A DNA stretch of 64,000 bases from Streptomyces rishiriensis (GCF_003112535.1 NZ_BEWA01000006.1:1-64000); one strand, 5' to 3'; numbered from the stretch's first letter, positions 1 through 9,905 are shown. Translations and numbers: made by a program. The notes: generated by a model not told the origin, from the sequence alone.

Positions 1-15
1 TGAACGGCGTTGACC

Positions 16-1716
16 CTAGAGGGCGTACTTCTCGCGCAGTTCGATCTTGCGCACCTTCCCCGAGACGGTCATCGGGAAGGCGTCCAGGATCTGCAGCCTG
101 CTCGGGATCTTGTAGTGCGCCAGGCGGCCCTCGCAGTACGCGCGCAGCTCCTCCAGCGTCAGGGGGTCCGCCGCGTCGTCCGGGATCACACAGGCGAGGA
201 CCTCCTCGCCGTACTTCTCGTGCGGGACTCCGACGACCTGGACGTCCCTGATCTTCGGATGGCCGTAGAGGAACTCCTCGATCTCGCGCGGGTAGATGTT
301 CTCCCCGCCCCTGATGATCATGTCCTTGATGCGGCCGACGATCTCCACGTAACCGTCTTCCCGCATCACCGCCAGGTCACCGGTGTGCATCCAGCGTCCC
401 GCGTCGATCACCTCGGCGGTCTTCTCGGGCTCGTTCCAGTAACCGAGCATCACGCTGTACCCGCGGGTGCACAGTTCGCCGGGGACGCCGCGCGGCCGGG
501 TGACGCCGTCCACCGGGTCCACGACCTTCACCTCGATGTGCGGCAGCACGCTGCCGACGGTGCCGGTGCGGTGCTCCAGGTCGTCGTCCCGGCGGGTCTG
601 GGTGGAGACGGGCGAGGTCTCGGTCATGCCGTAACAGATCGACACCTGCGCCATGTTCATCTCGGCGACCACCCGTTTCATCACCTCGGCCGGGCAGGGC
701 GAGCCCGCCATGATGCCGGTGCGCAGCGAGGAGAGGTCGTAGGAGGCGAAGTCGGGGAGGTTCAACTCGGCGATGAACATGGTCGGTACGCCGTACAGCG
801 ACGTGCACCTCTCCTGCTGGACCGCCTCCAGCGTGGCCTTCGGGTCGAAGGACGGAGCCGGGATGACGACGCAGGCGCCGTGCGAGGTGGCCGCGAGGTT
901 CCCCATCACCATGCCGAAGCAGTGGTAGAAGGGCACCGGGACGCAGATCCGGTCGCGCTCGCTGTAGGCGATCGACTCCCCCACGGAGTAACCGTTGTTG
1001 AGAATGTTGTGGTGGGAGAGGGTGGCGCCCTTGGGGAAGCCCGTCGTTCCCGACGTGTACTGGATGTTGATCGGGTCGTCGCAGGACAGCTCGCCGGCGC
1101 GGGTCCGCAGGTCCTCGTGGCGATCGGGCGTGGCGCGGCGCAGCAGCGCGTCCCAGCTCGGATCGGCGATGTAGACGGTCTCGCGCAGCTGCGGGCACCT
1201 GCGGCGGACCTGCTCGACCATCGCCCGGTAGTCGCTCGTCCGGTGGCTGAGCGAGGCGAACAGCACGGAGATCCCCGCCTGGTTCAGGACGTACTCGACC
1301 TCGTGGGTGCGGTAGGCGGGGTTGATGTTCACCATGATCGCGCCGATCCGGGCGGTGGCGTACTGGACCAGCACCCACTCGGGGCAGTTGACCGCCCAGA
1401 TGCCCACCCGGTCGCCCTTGGCGACCCCGCTCGCGAGCAGCGCGCACGCCAGCCGGTCGACGTCCGAGGCGAACGCGGCGTACGTCCAGCGCCGCCCGGA
1501 GGGCACGTCGACCAGGGCGTCGCGGTCGGGCCAGGCGGCCACCGCGCGGTCCAGGTTGGCGCCGATGGTGTCCCCGAGCAGGGTCGTCATGCTCGTCCCG
1601 TGCGCGTACGCCGGGCCGGGACCGGACACCGCCGCCGGTCCCGCCGCCTGGACCGCCCCCCGGCCGGCCGGCGCATCCGCGGCGCGGCCGGCCAGCCCGC
1701 CGTGCGAGCCGCTCAC
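16..1716 (-). CDS. AMP-binding acyl-CoA synthetase (fatty-acid--CoA ligase type)
   Basis: Adenylate-forming enzyme expected to activate a carboxylic, probably fatty, acid with ATP and load it onto CoA in the cytoplasm. Seen in order: the P-loop-like YTSGTTGFPKG, the motif YGMTETSP, the hinge region with TGDLAVMREDGY, and the C-terminal catalytic lysine region MTVSGKVRK; it appears complete. The GTG at 1716 overlaps the upstream gene's TGA as GTGA and has AGGAGG 7 nt ahead, so I chose it. The first 42 residues are Ala/Gly-rich, and GTG at 1629 or ATG at 1590 (giving MTTLLGDTIG) are alternative starts. Second gene of a coupled operon with the CoA ligase at 1713-3383. The exact acyl substrate cannot be told. 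Confidence 0.9.
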   Translation of the reverse strand: MSGSHGGLAGRAADAPAGRGAVQAAGPAAVSGPGPAYAHGTSMTTLLGDTIGANLDRAVAAWPDRDALVDVPSGRRWTYAAFASDVDRLACALLASGVAKGDRVGIWAVNCPEWVLVQYATARIGAIMVNINPAYRTHEVEYVLNQAGISVLFASLSHRTSDYRAMVEQVRRRCPQLRETVYIADPSWDALLRRATPDRHEDLRTRAGELSCDDPINIQYTSGTTGFPKGATLSHHNILNNGYSVGESIAYSERDRICVPVPFYHCFGMVMGNLAATSHGACVVIPAPSFDPKATLEAVQQERCTSLYGVPTMFIAELNLPDFASYDLSSLRTGIMAGSPCPAEVMKRVVAEMNMAQVSICYGMTETSPVSTQTRRDDDLEHRTGTVGSVLPHIEVKVVDPVDGVTRPRGVPGELCTRGYSVMLGYWNEPEKTAEVIDAGRWMHTGDLAVMREDGYVEIVGRIKDMIIRGGENIYPREIEEFLYGHPKIRDVQVVGVPHEKYGEEVLACVIPDDAADPLTLEELRAYCEGRLAHYKIPSRLQILDAFPMTVSGKVRKIELREKYAL

Positions 1717-3383
1717 CGGAAGTCCTCCTCGCGGTACTCGTCCGTCGAGCCGGCCGCCGTGGCCTCGCGCAGCTCGATCCGGCGGATCTTGCCGCTGACC
1801 GTCTTGGGCAGCGGGGCGAACTCCAGTCGCCTCAGGCGCTTGTAGGGGGCGAGGACGTCGCGGGAGTGCTCGAACAGCGCCTTCGCGGTGTCGGGGCCCG
1901 GCTCCCAGCCCTCGGCGAGGACGATGTACGCCTTGGGCACGGCGAGGCGCAGTTCGTCCGGGGCGGGGACCACGGCCGCCTCGGCGACCGCCTCGTGCTC
2001 CAGCAGCGCGCTCTCCAGCTCGAAGGGACTGATCTTGTAGTCGGAGGCCTTGAAGACGTCGTCGGCCCGTCCGACGTAGGTGAGGTAACCGTTTTCGTCC
2101 CGGCTGCCGATGTCCCCGGTGCGGTAGTAGCCGCCGGCCATCGCCTCCGCCGTGCGGTCGGGATCGCCGTGGTAACCGGTCATCAGGCCCACCGGACGGG
2201 CGGACAGGTCCAGCGCGATCTCGCCCTCCCGGGCGCCCGGCGCGCCCGAGACGGCGTCGAGGAGCTCCACCCGGTAGCCCGGGCTCGGTCTGCCCATGGA
2301 GCCGGCCTTCAGTTCCTGGCCAGGGCTGTTGGCGATCTGCACGGCCGTCTCGGTCTGGCCGAAGCCGTCCCGGACGGTGACGCCCCAGGCGCGCCGCACC
2401 TGTTCGACGACCTCGGGGTTGAGGGGCTCGCCCGCGGCGACGGCCTCGCGGGGCGGGGTGCGCAGCTGGGTGAGGTCGGCCTGGATGAGCATGCGCCAGA
2501 CGGTCGGCGGGGCGCAGAACGTCGTCACGCCCGCCCGGTCCATCTCGGCCATGAGACGGGCCGGGTCGAAGCGGGTGTAGTTGTGGATGAAAACGGTTGC
2601 TTCGGCGTTCCAGGGGGCGAAGAGGTTGGACCAGGCGTGCTTGGCCCAGCCGGGCGAGGAGATGTTGAGGTGCACGTCGTGGGGCTTGAGCCCGATCCAG
2701 TACATCGTGGCCAGATGCCCGATCGGGTACGAGGTGTGGGTGTGCTCCACCAGTTTGGGGCGGGCGGTCGTGCCGGACGTGAAGTAGAGCATGAGCGGGT
2801 CGTCGGCGAGGGTGGGGCCGTCGGGCGTGAAGTCGGGCGACGCGCTGTAAGCGTCTTCGTAACGGTGCCAGCCCTCGGGTGCGCCGCCGACCGCGATGCG
2901 GGTGTAGTCGCCGGGGACGTCGTCGAACTTGCCGGCGTCCTGCGAGCGGACGAGGACGTGCCGGACCCGGCCGCGTGCGACGCGGTCGGCGAGGTCGGCG
3001 GGGCCCAGCAGCGGGGTGGCGGGGATGACGACCGCGCGCAGCTTCATGGCGGCCAGCGCGGTCTCCCACAGTTCCGCCTGGTTGCCGAGCATGACGAGGA
3101 TCCGGTCCTCGGCGGCGACTCCGCGGGCGCGCAGCCAGTTCGCGGCCCGGTCCGAGCGCTCCGCCAGCTCGGCGAAGCTGAGACGGGTTTCGGAACCGTC
3201 TTCTTCGACGATGTGCAGGGCGGTGCGCCCGTTGCCCTCGGCGATGGCGTCGAACCAGTCCAGGGCCCAGTTGAAGCGCTCCGGCCGGGGCCACTCGAAA
3301 CGCTCGTAAGCGGTTGTGTAGTCCTCGCGGTGCTCCAGCAGGAAGTCGCGGGCTGCGCGGAAGCGCTCCGTCGCCGTCGTCAT
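1713..3383 (-). CDS. Acetyl-CoA synthetase-like AMP-binding protein
   Basis: Acyl/acetyl-CoA synthetase family protein of 556 residues, predicted to form an acyl-adenylate and then acyl-CoA. Visible motifs are YFTSGTTARPKLVEH (ATP-binding), DGFGQTETA (AMP-binding), YRTGDIGSRDENGYLTYVGR (hinge) and the C-terminal PKTVSGKIRRIELR containing the catalytic lysine. The start at 3383 is supported by an AGGAGG Shine-Dalgarno a few bases upstream. It leads a two-gene operon with the ligase at 16-1716, to which it is translationally coupled. It is divergent from a GAF-LuxR regulator at 3569, a plausible local regulator of the operon (inference). Medium-chain rather than strict acetate specificity is possible. 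Confidence 0.9.
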   Translation of the reverse strand: MTTATERFRAARDFLLEHREDYTTAYERFEWPRPERFNWALDWFDAIAEGNGRTALHIVEEDGSETRLSFAELAERSDRAANWLRARGVAAEDRILVMLGNQAELWETALAAMKLRAVVIPATPLLGPADLADRVARGRVRHVLVRSQDAGKFDDVPGDYTRIAVGGAPEGWHRYEDAYSASPDFTPDGPTLADDPLMLYFTSGTTARPKLVEHTHTSYPIGHLATMYWIGLKPHDVHLNISSPGWAKHAWSNLFAPWNAEATVFIHNYTRFDPARLMAEMDRAGVTTFCAPPTVWRMLIQADLTQLRTPPREAVAAGEPLNPEVVEQVRRAWGVTVRDGFGQTETAVQIANSPGQELKAGSMGRPSPGYRVELLDAVSGAPGAREGEIALDLSARPVGLMTGYHGDPDRTAEAMAGGYYRTGDIGSRDENGYLTYVGRADDVFKASDYKISPFELESALLEHEAVAEAAVVPAPDELRLAVPKAYIVLAEGWEPGPDTAKALFEHSRDVLAPYKRLRRLEFAPLPKTVSGKIRRIELREATAAGSTDEYREEDFR

Positions 3384-3568
3384 CGGTCCTCCTCGCTCTC
3401 TTGCTCGTCGGCCTCGGGGACGCGCTCGACAGCGGCGCGCCCCTGGGGCACACTCCCGACGCCGGACCATTGCCGGGCGGCTCTCTGCCATCGTGTAATC
3501 CGTGATGCAGGTCTCACTACCCCCGAACGGGGGTGTGCGGCACGACGCCGCGCGGAAAGGGCGACAAC

Positions 3569-4438
3569 GTGGCAGCAGACGCAGCCGGAACGGCTCACAT
3601 CGGCGGGGCGCTGGTGCGGCTGCGGAATGCGACCGGGCTGCCGGTCGCCTTCGGCGGGCTGGTGGAGCCGGGTCGGCAGCGGATGCGGATCAGCGAGTTC
3701 AGCGGGGCGGCCGGGCTCGCGCTGCGCGGGCTGGCCGTGACCTCGGGAAACGGGCTGGGCGGCAAGGCCGTGGCGCTGGCCCGGCCGTGCGCGGTGACCG
3801 ACTACTCCCTGTCGCGGCAGATCAGCCACGAATACGACGCGGCCGTCGCCGAGGAGGGTCTGCGCTCGGTGGTGGCGATCCCGGTGGTGGTGCGGCGCCG
3901 GGTGCGCGGGGTGCTGTACGGCGCCCTGCGCACGGCCCAGCCGCTGGGCGAACGCACGCTGACCGCGGCCGTGCAGGCCGCGCGCGACCTGGAGCAGGCG
4001 CTGGTGGTCCAGGACGAGGCGCGCGATCTGCTCGCGGCGGCCGAGGCGCGCGCGGCGGCCGCCGGAGCCGGCCGGGGTGGCGGGGGCGGTGAGGCTTCGG
4101 CGAGCTGGGAGCAGGTGCGTGAGGCGCACGCGGCGCTGCGCGCCCTGGCCCCGCGGATCGCCGACCCGGTGCTGCGCGGGGAGCTCCTCGACGCCTGCGG
4201 GATGCTGGCCCCGGCGGCGCCTTGGGGGCCGGAGCGGCAGCCGGTCGTCCTGGCGCCGCGTGAGCTGGACGTGCTGGCGTGCGTGGCGGCGGGGGCGACC
4301 AACGCGGCGGCGGCCGAGCGGCTGGGGCTGCGCGCGGAGACGGTCAAGGGTTATCTCAGGTCGGCGATGCGCAGGCTGGGCGCGCGCACCCGGGGAGAGG
4401 CGGTGGTCGCGGCCCGCAGGGCGGGTCTGCTGCCGTAG
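3569..4438 (+). CDS. GAF-domain LuxR-type transcriptional regulator
   Basis: Predicted DNA-binding regulator of 289 residues. Residues about 5-155 resemble a GAF sensor domain (LRNATGLPVAFGGLVEPG through VRRRVRGVLYGALR). An Ala/Gly-rich linker follows, and residues about 225-285 form a LuxR-type helix-turn-helix (APRELDVLACVAAGATNAAAAERLGLRAETVKGYL). The GTG at 3569 is chosen because GGAAAGGG lies 8 nt upstream. It is divergent from the CoA-ligase operon, which suggests it controls those genes in response to a small ligand; the ligand is unknown and this is inferred from context only. It lacks a receiver domain, so it is not a classical response regulator. Confidence 0.85.
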   Translation: MAADAAGTAHIGGALVRLRNATGLPVAFGGLVEPGRQRMRISEFSGAAGLALRGLAVTSGNGLGGKAVALARPCAVTDYSLSRQISHEYDAAVAEEGLRSVVAIPVVVRRRVRGVLYGALRTAQPLGERTLTAAVQAARDLEQALVVQDEARDLLAAAEARAAAAGAGRGGGGGEASASWEQVREAHAALRALAPRIADPVLRGELLDACGMLAPAAPWGPERQPVVLAPRELDVLACVAAGATNAAAAERLGLRAETVKGYLRSAMRRLGARTRGEAVVAARRAGLLP

Positions 4439-4682
4439 CGCGACGGCGCCGCATCCCCGCGGGGGACGGCCCGGCACGGCCGCGGCGGGCGCCCGGCGGG
4501 GCGCCGGCGAGGAGCGATCACATCAAGCCAGGGAGCCCCCTCACGACAACCGATTATTCACTCACCGTCACCCTGAATTTCCCTATGCGTCACGTTGTTA
4601 TATCCCTCACCACGCCACGCCTCCGGATTTCAAAGAGTCATTGCCTAGAATTTGGCCCGGACACGACACTCGGAGGGGAGCG
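4439..4682. other. Intergenic region ahead of the LAL regulator
   Basis: 244 bases without a gene. The segment from about 4545 to 4655 is clearly more AT-rich than its surroundings (for example CGATTATTCA and TTGTTATAT) and is the likely promoter zone for the gene at 4683. No clear inverted repeat was recognised. Confidence 0.4.
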
Positions 4683-7514
4683 GTGACCGTGCGACGGGAC
4701 TTCAAGGAGCCTGCCAGATGCCGCCCCGACCTGGTCATCGGCAGGGACGAGCTGTACGCGACCGCGCGCGAGCAGCTGACCCGCGGCGGCAGTGTGCTGC
4801 TGCACGGCCCGGCCGGAATAGGAAAGTCGACCGTGCTGCGGGCATTGGCCGCGGATTACGGCGACGCGGCGCGCACCGTGCTGCGCTGCTCGGCCACCGA
4901 GTCCGAATCGCACCTGCCGTTCCTCGCCCTGGCCGATCTCTTCGGGCTGGTCCTCGACGAGATCTCGGACAAGCTGCCCGCCGCCCAGCGCACCGCACTG
5001 GAGTCCGCGCTGACCGGCCGCGGCGAATCGACTCTGCAGCGCGACGGCCTCGCGCTGCGGCTGGCCGTCCTGTCGGCGCTGCGCGCCCTGGCCGCGACGG
5101 GCCCGGTCCTGCTCGTCGCCGACGACCTGCAGTGGCTGGACTCGGCCAGCGCCGAACTCCTCGGCTTCGCCGCGCGCCGCCTCGGCGACACCCCCGTCCA
5201 GCTGCTCTGCGCGGTCCGCACCGAGGGCCAGGAGTACGACCGCCATCTACGCGCGTCCCCGCCCGACACCCTCGCCGTGCGCCTCAACCCGCTCTCGCGC
5301 GCCCAGGTCTCCGCGCTGCTCGACCACCGCGGCTACACCGACCTGCCCCGCTCGACGATGCGGGAGATCCACCGCACCAGCGGCGGCAACCCGCTCTTCG
5401 CCCTGGAGCTGGGCCGCGCCCTCGGCGAGAGTCCGACGCCGCCCCGGCCGGGCGAGCCGCTGCCGGTGCCGACCTCGCTGCGCGCCCTGGTCCTCAGCCG
5501 TCTCGACATGCTCTCCGCCGAGGCCCGGCGCACCCTGCTGGTGGCCAGCGCGGGCGCCCGTCCCACGCTGGCCCTGCTGCACGCGGCCGGCCGGGAGAAC
5601 GCCGAGGCCGAGACCGCCCGGGCCGCCGAGCTCGGGCTGCTGGCGACCGAGCCCGAGGGGCCGGCCGTGCGGTTCGCGCATCCGCTGATCTCCGCGGCGC
5701 TGTACGCGGAGGCCCCCGCACAGGAGCGCCGGGCCGCGCACGCCGCGCTGTCCACCGCCGCCTCCGACCCCATCGAGCGGGCCCGCAACCTGGCTCTGGC
5801 CACCACCGGCACCGACCCCGAGGTGGCCGCCCGGCTCGCCGAGGCCGCTGCCCTCTCCCGCGACCGGGGCGCCCCCTCGGTCGCCGCCTCGCTCGGGCTG
5901 CTCGCCGCCCGGCACACCCCGCCGGACGGCACGCCCGCCCCGGACCGGCACCGGCTCCAGGCCGCGGAGGACGCGATCACGGCCGGCGAGGTGGACCTCG
6001 CCCGGGACATCGCGCGCGAGGTGCTGACCCGGGCCACCGTGCCCGCCGACCGGATCCGGGCCTGGGAGGTGGTCATCGAGGCCGCCGGACAGGCCCTCGG
6101 CGACGTCGACGCCGTCTTCCCGCAGGCCCTGGCCGACGCCGGGGACGACCCCCGGCTGCTCGCCCTGGTCCACTACCACCTCGCCTGGCGCAAGCTGATC
6201 GTCGAGGGCGACTTCTCCGAAGCGCGGCAGGAGGCCGCGCACGCGGCGGAACTGGCCGCGCGCGGCGACGACCGGCGCACCGAGCTGATGGCGCTGTCCT
6301 TCCAGTCGTCCACCGAGACCCTGATGGGGCATCCGAACGCGCCCGCGACCATCAAGCAGGCGATGAAGGAGCCGCAGGACCCGTATGTGGCCTGCCATCA
6401 CAACGGCGTCGGCGCGGCCAGGTTCCGCTGGCTGATGATGAGCGACCAGCTGGCCGAGGCCCGTTCGACCATCACCGCGCTGCTGCGCGAGGTGCGCCGG
6501 CGCGGCATGGTCGAGAGCGAGGTGCACTTCCAGCGGTTCCTCGCCGAGACGGAACTGCGCTCCGGGCACTGCGGACGCGCCCTCGACCTGGCCCGCGAGA
6601 GCCTGCGGCTGGCCCGTGACTCCGGCATCGGCCTCGGGGCCTCCGCGATGCTGGCGTCCCTCGCCGAGGCCTCCGGCGGCGACGTCGACCGGGCGCTGGA
6701 GCTGGCCCGGGAGGCGGCGGGGCGGGCCGAGGAGGACGGCGACCAGATGTACCTCTCGCGCGCGCTGGCCGCGCTGGGCCACGCCCAGCTGGTGGCCGGG
6801 GACGCGGCGGGCGCGGTCGGCTCGCTGCGCCGGGTGCGGGAGCTGGAGGCCGGTCTGCGCATCACCGACCCGGCGCGCGGCCGCTGGCAGGGCGACCTCG
6901 CGGAGGCGCTGGTGCGGGTGGGCGAGCCGGGCGAGGCCCAGGACGTCATCGACGTGACGCGCGAGCACGCGCTGCGGCTGGACCGCGAGAGCGTGCTGGC
7001 CGTGCTGGACCGCTCGGAGGCGATGGTGCGGGCGGCGCTCGGCGACCACGAGGCGGCGCTGTCCCGGCTGACGTCCGTTCAGGACCGGCTCGCCAAGCTG
7101 GGATACGGCCTGGAGGAGGCGCGGGCGGCGTTCGCGCTGGCCCGGCTGCGCACCCTGCGGCCGGGTACCGGGCCGGGGCCGACGTCGTACGACGAGGCGG
7201 CACGGCTGTTCAGACGGTGCCGGGCGCTGCCCTGGCTGCGCCAGGTGGACGAGGCCGCCGCGGAGGGCGCGGCGGCGCAGCAGCTCCCCGTCGTCCGGCA
7301 GCAGCCGCCGTCCGACGTGCTGGAGGGGCTGGCCGCGATGGAGCGTCAGGTCGCCGCGCTCGTCATGGAGGGCGCGACCAACCGGGAGATCGCCGCGCGC
7401 CTGTTCATCAGCGTCAAGACGGTCGAGGCGACGCTGACCCGGGTCTACCGCAAGCTGGGGATCCGTTCGCGCGTGGACATCGTCCGTCTGGCGGCGGGAC
7501 GTCACGCGAAGTGA
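4683..7514 (+). CDS. LAL-family (large ATP-binding) LuxR transcriptional regulator
   Basis: Large regulator of 943 residues. The N-terminal AAA-type ATPase carries Walker A GPAGIGKST (residues 42-50) and Walker B VLLVADDLQWLD (about 141-152). A long helical, TPR-like middle follows, and a C-terminal LuxR helix-turn-helix occupies about residues 885-943 (ALVMEGATNREIAARLFISVKTVEATLTRVYRKLGI). This order is that of MalT/LAL regulators, which bind an inducer and ATP and then activate promoters. The GTG at 4683 has GGAGGGGAG directly upstream; GTG at 4689 is an alternative. It precedes a secreted trypsin gene, which could be a target, but the target is not shown by the sequence. Confidence 0.92.
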   Translation: MTVRRDFKEPARCRPDLVIGRDELYATAREQLTRGGSVLLHGPAGIGKSTVLRALAADYGDAARTVLRCSATESESHLPFLALADLFGLVLDEISDKLPAAQRTALESALTGRGESTLQRDGLALRLAVLSALRALAATGPVLLVADDLQWLDSASAELLGFAARRLGDTPVQLLCAVRTEGQEYDRHLRASPPDTLAVRLNPLSRAQVSALLDHRGYTDLPRSTMREIHRTSGGNPLFALELGRALGESPTPPRPGEPLPVPTSLRALVLSRLDMLSAEARRTLLVASAGARPTLALLHAAGRENAEAETARAAELGLLATEPEGPAVRFAHPLISAALYAEAPAQERRAAHAALSTAASDPIERARNLALATTGTDPEVAARLAEAAALSRDRGAPSVAASLGLLAARHTPPDGTPAPDRHRLQAAEDAITAGEVDLARDIAREVLTRATVPADRIRAWEVVIEAAGQALGDVDAVFPQALADAGDDPRLLALVHYHLAWRKLIVEGDFSEARQEAAHAAELAARGDDRRTELMALSFQSSTETLMGHPNAPATIKQAMKEPQDPYVACHHNGVGAARFRWLMMSDQLAEARSTITALLREVRRRGMVESEVHFQRFLAETELRSGHCGRALDLARESLRLARDSGIGLGASAMLASLAEASGGDVDRALELAREAAGRAEEDGDQMYLSRALAALGHAQLVAGDAAGAVGSLRRVRELEAGLRITDPARGRWQGDLAEALVRVGEPGEAQDVIDVTREHALRLDRESVLAVLDRSEAMVRAALGDHEAALSRLTSVQDRLAKLGYGLEEARAAFALARLRTLRPGTGPGPTSYDEAARLFRRCRALPWLRQVDEAAAEGAAAQQLPVVRQQPPSDVLEGLAAMERQVAALVMEGATNREIAARLFISVKTVEATLTRVYRKLGIRSRVDIVRLAAGRHAK

Positions 7515-7831
7515 GGAATCGGCGGGACATCGCTCCCGCAGCGGCTACCTACTCCTAGTGGGATTCTCCTGGCTCGTGCGCCGCGCGCGGCGGGCGCACC
7601 GAGCGGTTCCGGATCGACGGCCGCGGCCGCGGGCGCGGGTTCTCCGGGGCGACCGAGGGTTTTCCCTGCCCCAACTCCCTTAGGGGGTTCCCTCATTGGG
7701 GGGAGCGGTGGCCGAGCCCTAGCGTAAGGGACGTGCCGCTCGCCCGGGCACACGGGGGTCGGTCCCGCGGCCCCCGTGCTCACCCCCACACCCGCGCGAC
7801 CCCCCACCGGCCATCTCCATCGAGGAGTTCC
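7515..7831. other. Intergenic promoter region before the trypsin gene
   Basis: 317 bases without a gene. It contains G- and C-run symmetric elements, notably CTCCC at 7675-7679 facing GGGAG at 7701-7705 around a TTAGGGGGTTCCCTCATTGG core, plus a TAGCGT hexamer near 7720 that could be a -10 element. This is a plausible activator-binding and promoter zone for the trypsin gene; no specific regulator can be assigned. Confidence 0.35.
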
Positions 7832-8623
7832 ATGCTCGGGCTCAACCGCGTGAAGAAGACCGCAGCCGTGGTCGCGGCGACCGCCGCCGCGGCGGCGACG
7901 GCACTGCTCAGCTCCCCCACCGCTGTCGCGGCACCGCAGCCGATCGTCGGCGGCACGACGACCACGACCACGGCGTACCCGTTCATGATGCAGATCACCG
8001 ACGCCTCGCAGAACCAGTTCTGCGGCGGCACGCTGGTCTCGGCGACCAAGGTGGTCACGGCCGCCCACTGCATGGCCGGCGAGACCACGAGCAGCGTGCG
8101 CGTCGTCGGCGGGCGCACCTACCTGAACGGCACCAACGGCACGGTCAGCCGGGTGAGCAGGATCTGGATCGACCCGGACTACACGGACGCCACCAACGGC
8201 GACGACGTGGCCGTGCTGACCCTGTCGACGTCGATGCCGTACACCACGGCGTCGTACGTCTCCTCGTCGCAGACCGGGGTGTACGCGGCCGGCACGACCG
8301 CCCGCATCCTGGGCTGGGGCACCACCTCGGAGAACGGCGGCTCCTCCAACCAGCTGCGGACCGCGACCGTCCCGGTCGTGTCCGACTCCAGCTGCAAGAG
8401 CTCCTACGGTTCGGACTTCGTCCAGACCGACATGGTTTGCGCCGGATTCACTTCCGGCGGCACAGACACCTGCCAGGGCGACAGCGGCGGTCCCCTGCTC
8501 ATCGGGGGCGTCCTGGCAGGGATCACTTCTTGGGGCGAGGGCTGCGCGGAGGCCGGTTACCCGGGTGTGTACACCCGGCTGACCACCTTCTCCAGCCTGG
8601 TGACCGCGCAGGTCACCTCGTAG
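7832..8623 (+). CDS. Secreted trypsin-like serine protease (S1 family)
   Basis: Extracellular protease precursor of 263 residues. Residues 1-34 are a typical signal peptide (KK, then an Ala-rich core, ending AVAA). A very short propeptide (PQP) precedes the mature N-terminus IVGG at residue 38, as in trypsins. The catalytic triad is visible: His in TAAHC (about 78), Asp in GDDVAVL (about 125) and Ser in GDSGGP (about 217). The Asp six residues before that Ser (TDTCQGDSGGP) is the trypsin S1-pocket residue and predicts cleavage after Arg or Lys. Paired cysteines around these motifs fit disulphides. AGGAG lies 4 nt before ATG. The gene ends before a strong terminator at 8693-8735. Confidence 0.95.
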   Translation: MLGLNRVKKTAAVVAATAAAAATALLSSPTAVAAPQPIVGGTTTTTTAYPFMMQITDASQNQFCGGTLVSATKVVTAAHCMAGETTSSVRVVGGRTYLNGTNGTVSRVSRIWIDPDYTDATNGDDVAVLTLSTSMPYTTASYVSSSQTGVYAAGTTARILGWGTTSENGGSSNQLRTATVPVVSDSSCKSSYGSDFVQTDMVCAGFTSGGTDTCQGDSGGPLLIGGVLAGITSWGEGCAEAGYPGVYTRLTTFSSLVTAQVTS

Positions 8624-8692
8624 CCGGTGCACGGCTGACCCCGAAGAACGCCTGAGGGACCCCTCACCCCCGAGGACCCTCAGGGAACGATC

Positions 8693-8735
8693 AGGGGGCG
8701 CTGCGAGCCTCCACGAGCGGCCCGCAGCGCCCCCT
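8693..8735. terminator. Bidirectional hairpin terminator
   Basis: A perfect 13-bp inverted repeat (AGGGGGCGCTGCG at 8693-8705 and its complement at 8723-8735) with a 17-nt loop, between the convergent trypsin and winged-helix genes. It can serve both strands. It lacks a U-tract, as is common in Streptomyces. Confidence 0.8.
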
Positions 8736-8789
8736 CTCCACGCCCTCGCCGGTCTCCGGTGGGGGCTTCGCGCATGCCGCCCCCGCCGG

Positions 8790-9905
8790 TCAGTCCCCGG
8801 CGGCCCGCACCCGGCCGAAGCGGATGTCGGGGGACTCCCCCGGGTGCAGCACGGACAGCATCCGCTCGCCCTCTTCGAGGACCTCCCGGCGCTGTCGCCG
8901 GGTGAGGTCCGTGAAGGGCTCGACGACCAGGGCGTCCGGCTCCCGCCTCCACACACCCGCCAGGAAGCCGTCGACGAGGAGCGTGCGGTGGGCCTGGTTG
9001 CCCTGCCAGCTGCGGCCCCACTGCTCGGGCGGGATCACCCGCGTGCGGTCGGCGTGGGAGAGGAGCAGGTTGTCGAACTCGGGGAGGAAGCGCGGCGGGG
9101 CCGGGGTGTCGGGGTCGGGGCGGGGGGCGTCGGGGAGGTCGAAGAGCTCGACGCCCTGTTCGTCGCGGAAGACCAGCAGCCGGGGCCGCAGCCGTTCGAA
9201 GGCGTCGCGCAGCCGGGTCAGGCCCGCCCAGGTCTGCATGTCCTTGACGGAGGCCGGGCCGAAGGCGGCCAGGTAGCGCAGGACGACGTCGTCCGGGGCG
9301 GGCGCGGGTTCGGCGGGGCGGCCGAGCCAGTGCTCCGCGGTGGTGAGCGCGACCTGCCCGCTCCTGCCCCACAGCCCGCGCGGGGTGACCTGGACCAGGG
9401 GCAGTCGGCACCGGGCGGCCACGGCCAGGGAGGCCGGATCGGCCTCGGGCCACACGGCGTGGAGGGCCTCGCGCAGGTGCGCCATGGTGCGCGGCTCGGC
9501 CTCCACGAGGTCGCGGGCGAGGCCGGCGAGCCGGTCGAGGTCGACGCCGGCGAGACCCTTGCGGAAGTGGGTGAGCTCGCGGTCGCGGGCGGGCTGCACG
9601 AACGGGCGCAGGGTCAGGCAGTCGTCCGCCGTGTGGGTGTGGATGGTGGAGCGCATGCTGACGATGCGGACGACCTCGCGGTCGGCCATCAGGGCCGACA
9701 GCGCCTCCGGGACGAAGCCGTCGAGGCGGGCGGCGAGCGCGTAGTAGGGGGGTTTCACGTTCTGCGCCTGCAGACCGAGCAGGCGGTGCACAGCGGCCCC
9801 CGCCGACAGGGCCGAGCGGCGCAGCAGCAGCTGCCGGTCGAGGGTGGCGCGGTTGAGGGCGCGCACGCCGAGCACGGGGACCGCCGCGGACGTCGTCTTC
9901 GTCAT
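8790..9905 (-). CDS. Winged helix DNA-binding domain-containing protein (HTH_42 / YcaQ-like)
   Basis: 371-residue protein of the winged-helix family related to YcaQ-type proteins (HTH_42). Family hallmarks visible are the N-terminal LLGLQAQN, the region VRIVSMRSTIHTHTADD near residues 80-95, RYLAAFGPASVKDMQTWAGL, and the C-terminal LPEFDNLLLSHADRTRVIP and LVDGFLAGVWRRE. Some family members unhook DNA interstrand crosslinks as glycosylases; whether this actinobacterial branch does is not known from sequence. ATG at 9905 begins MTKTTSAAVP; the Shine-Dalgarno is weak (AGG 10 nt upstream). It is convergent with the trypsin gene and shares its terminator. Confidence 0.85.
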   Translation of the reverse strand: MTKTTSAAVPVLGVRALNRATLDRQLLLRRSALSAGAAVHRLLGLQAQNVKPPYYALAARLDGFVPEALSALMADREVVRIVSMRSTIHTHTADDCLTLRPFVQPARDRELTHFRKGLAGVDLDRLAGLARDLVEAEPRTMAHLREALHAVWPEADPASLAVAARCRLPLVQVTPRGLWGRSGQVALTTAEHWLGRPAEPAPAPDDVVLRYLAAFGPASVKDMQTWAGLTRLRDAFERLRPRLLVFRDEQGVELFDLPDAPRPDPDTPAPPRFLPEFDNLLLSHADRTRVIPPEQWGRSWQGNQAHRTLLVDGFLAGVWRREPDALVVEPFTDLTRRQRREVLEEGERMLSVLHPGESPDIRFGRVRAAGD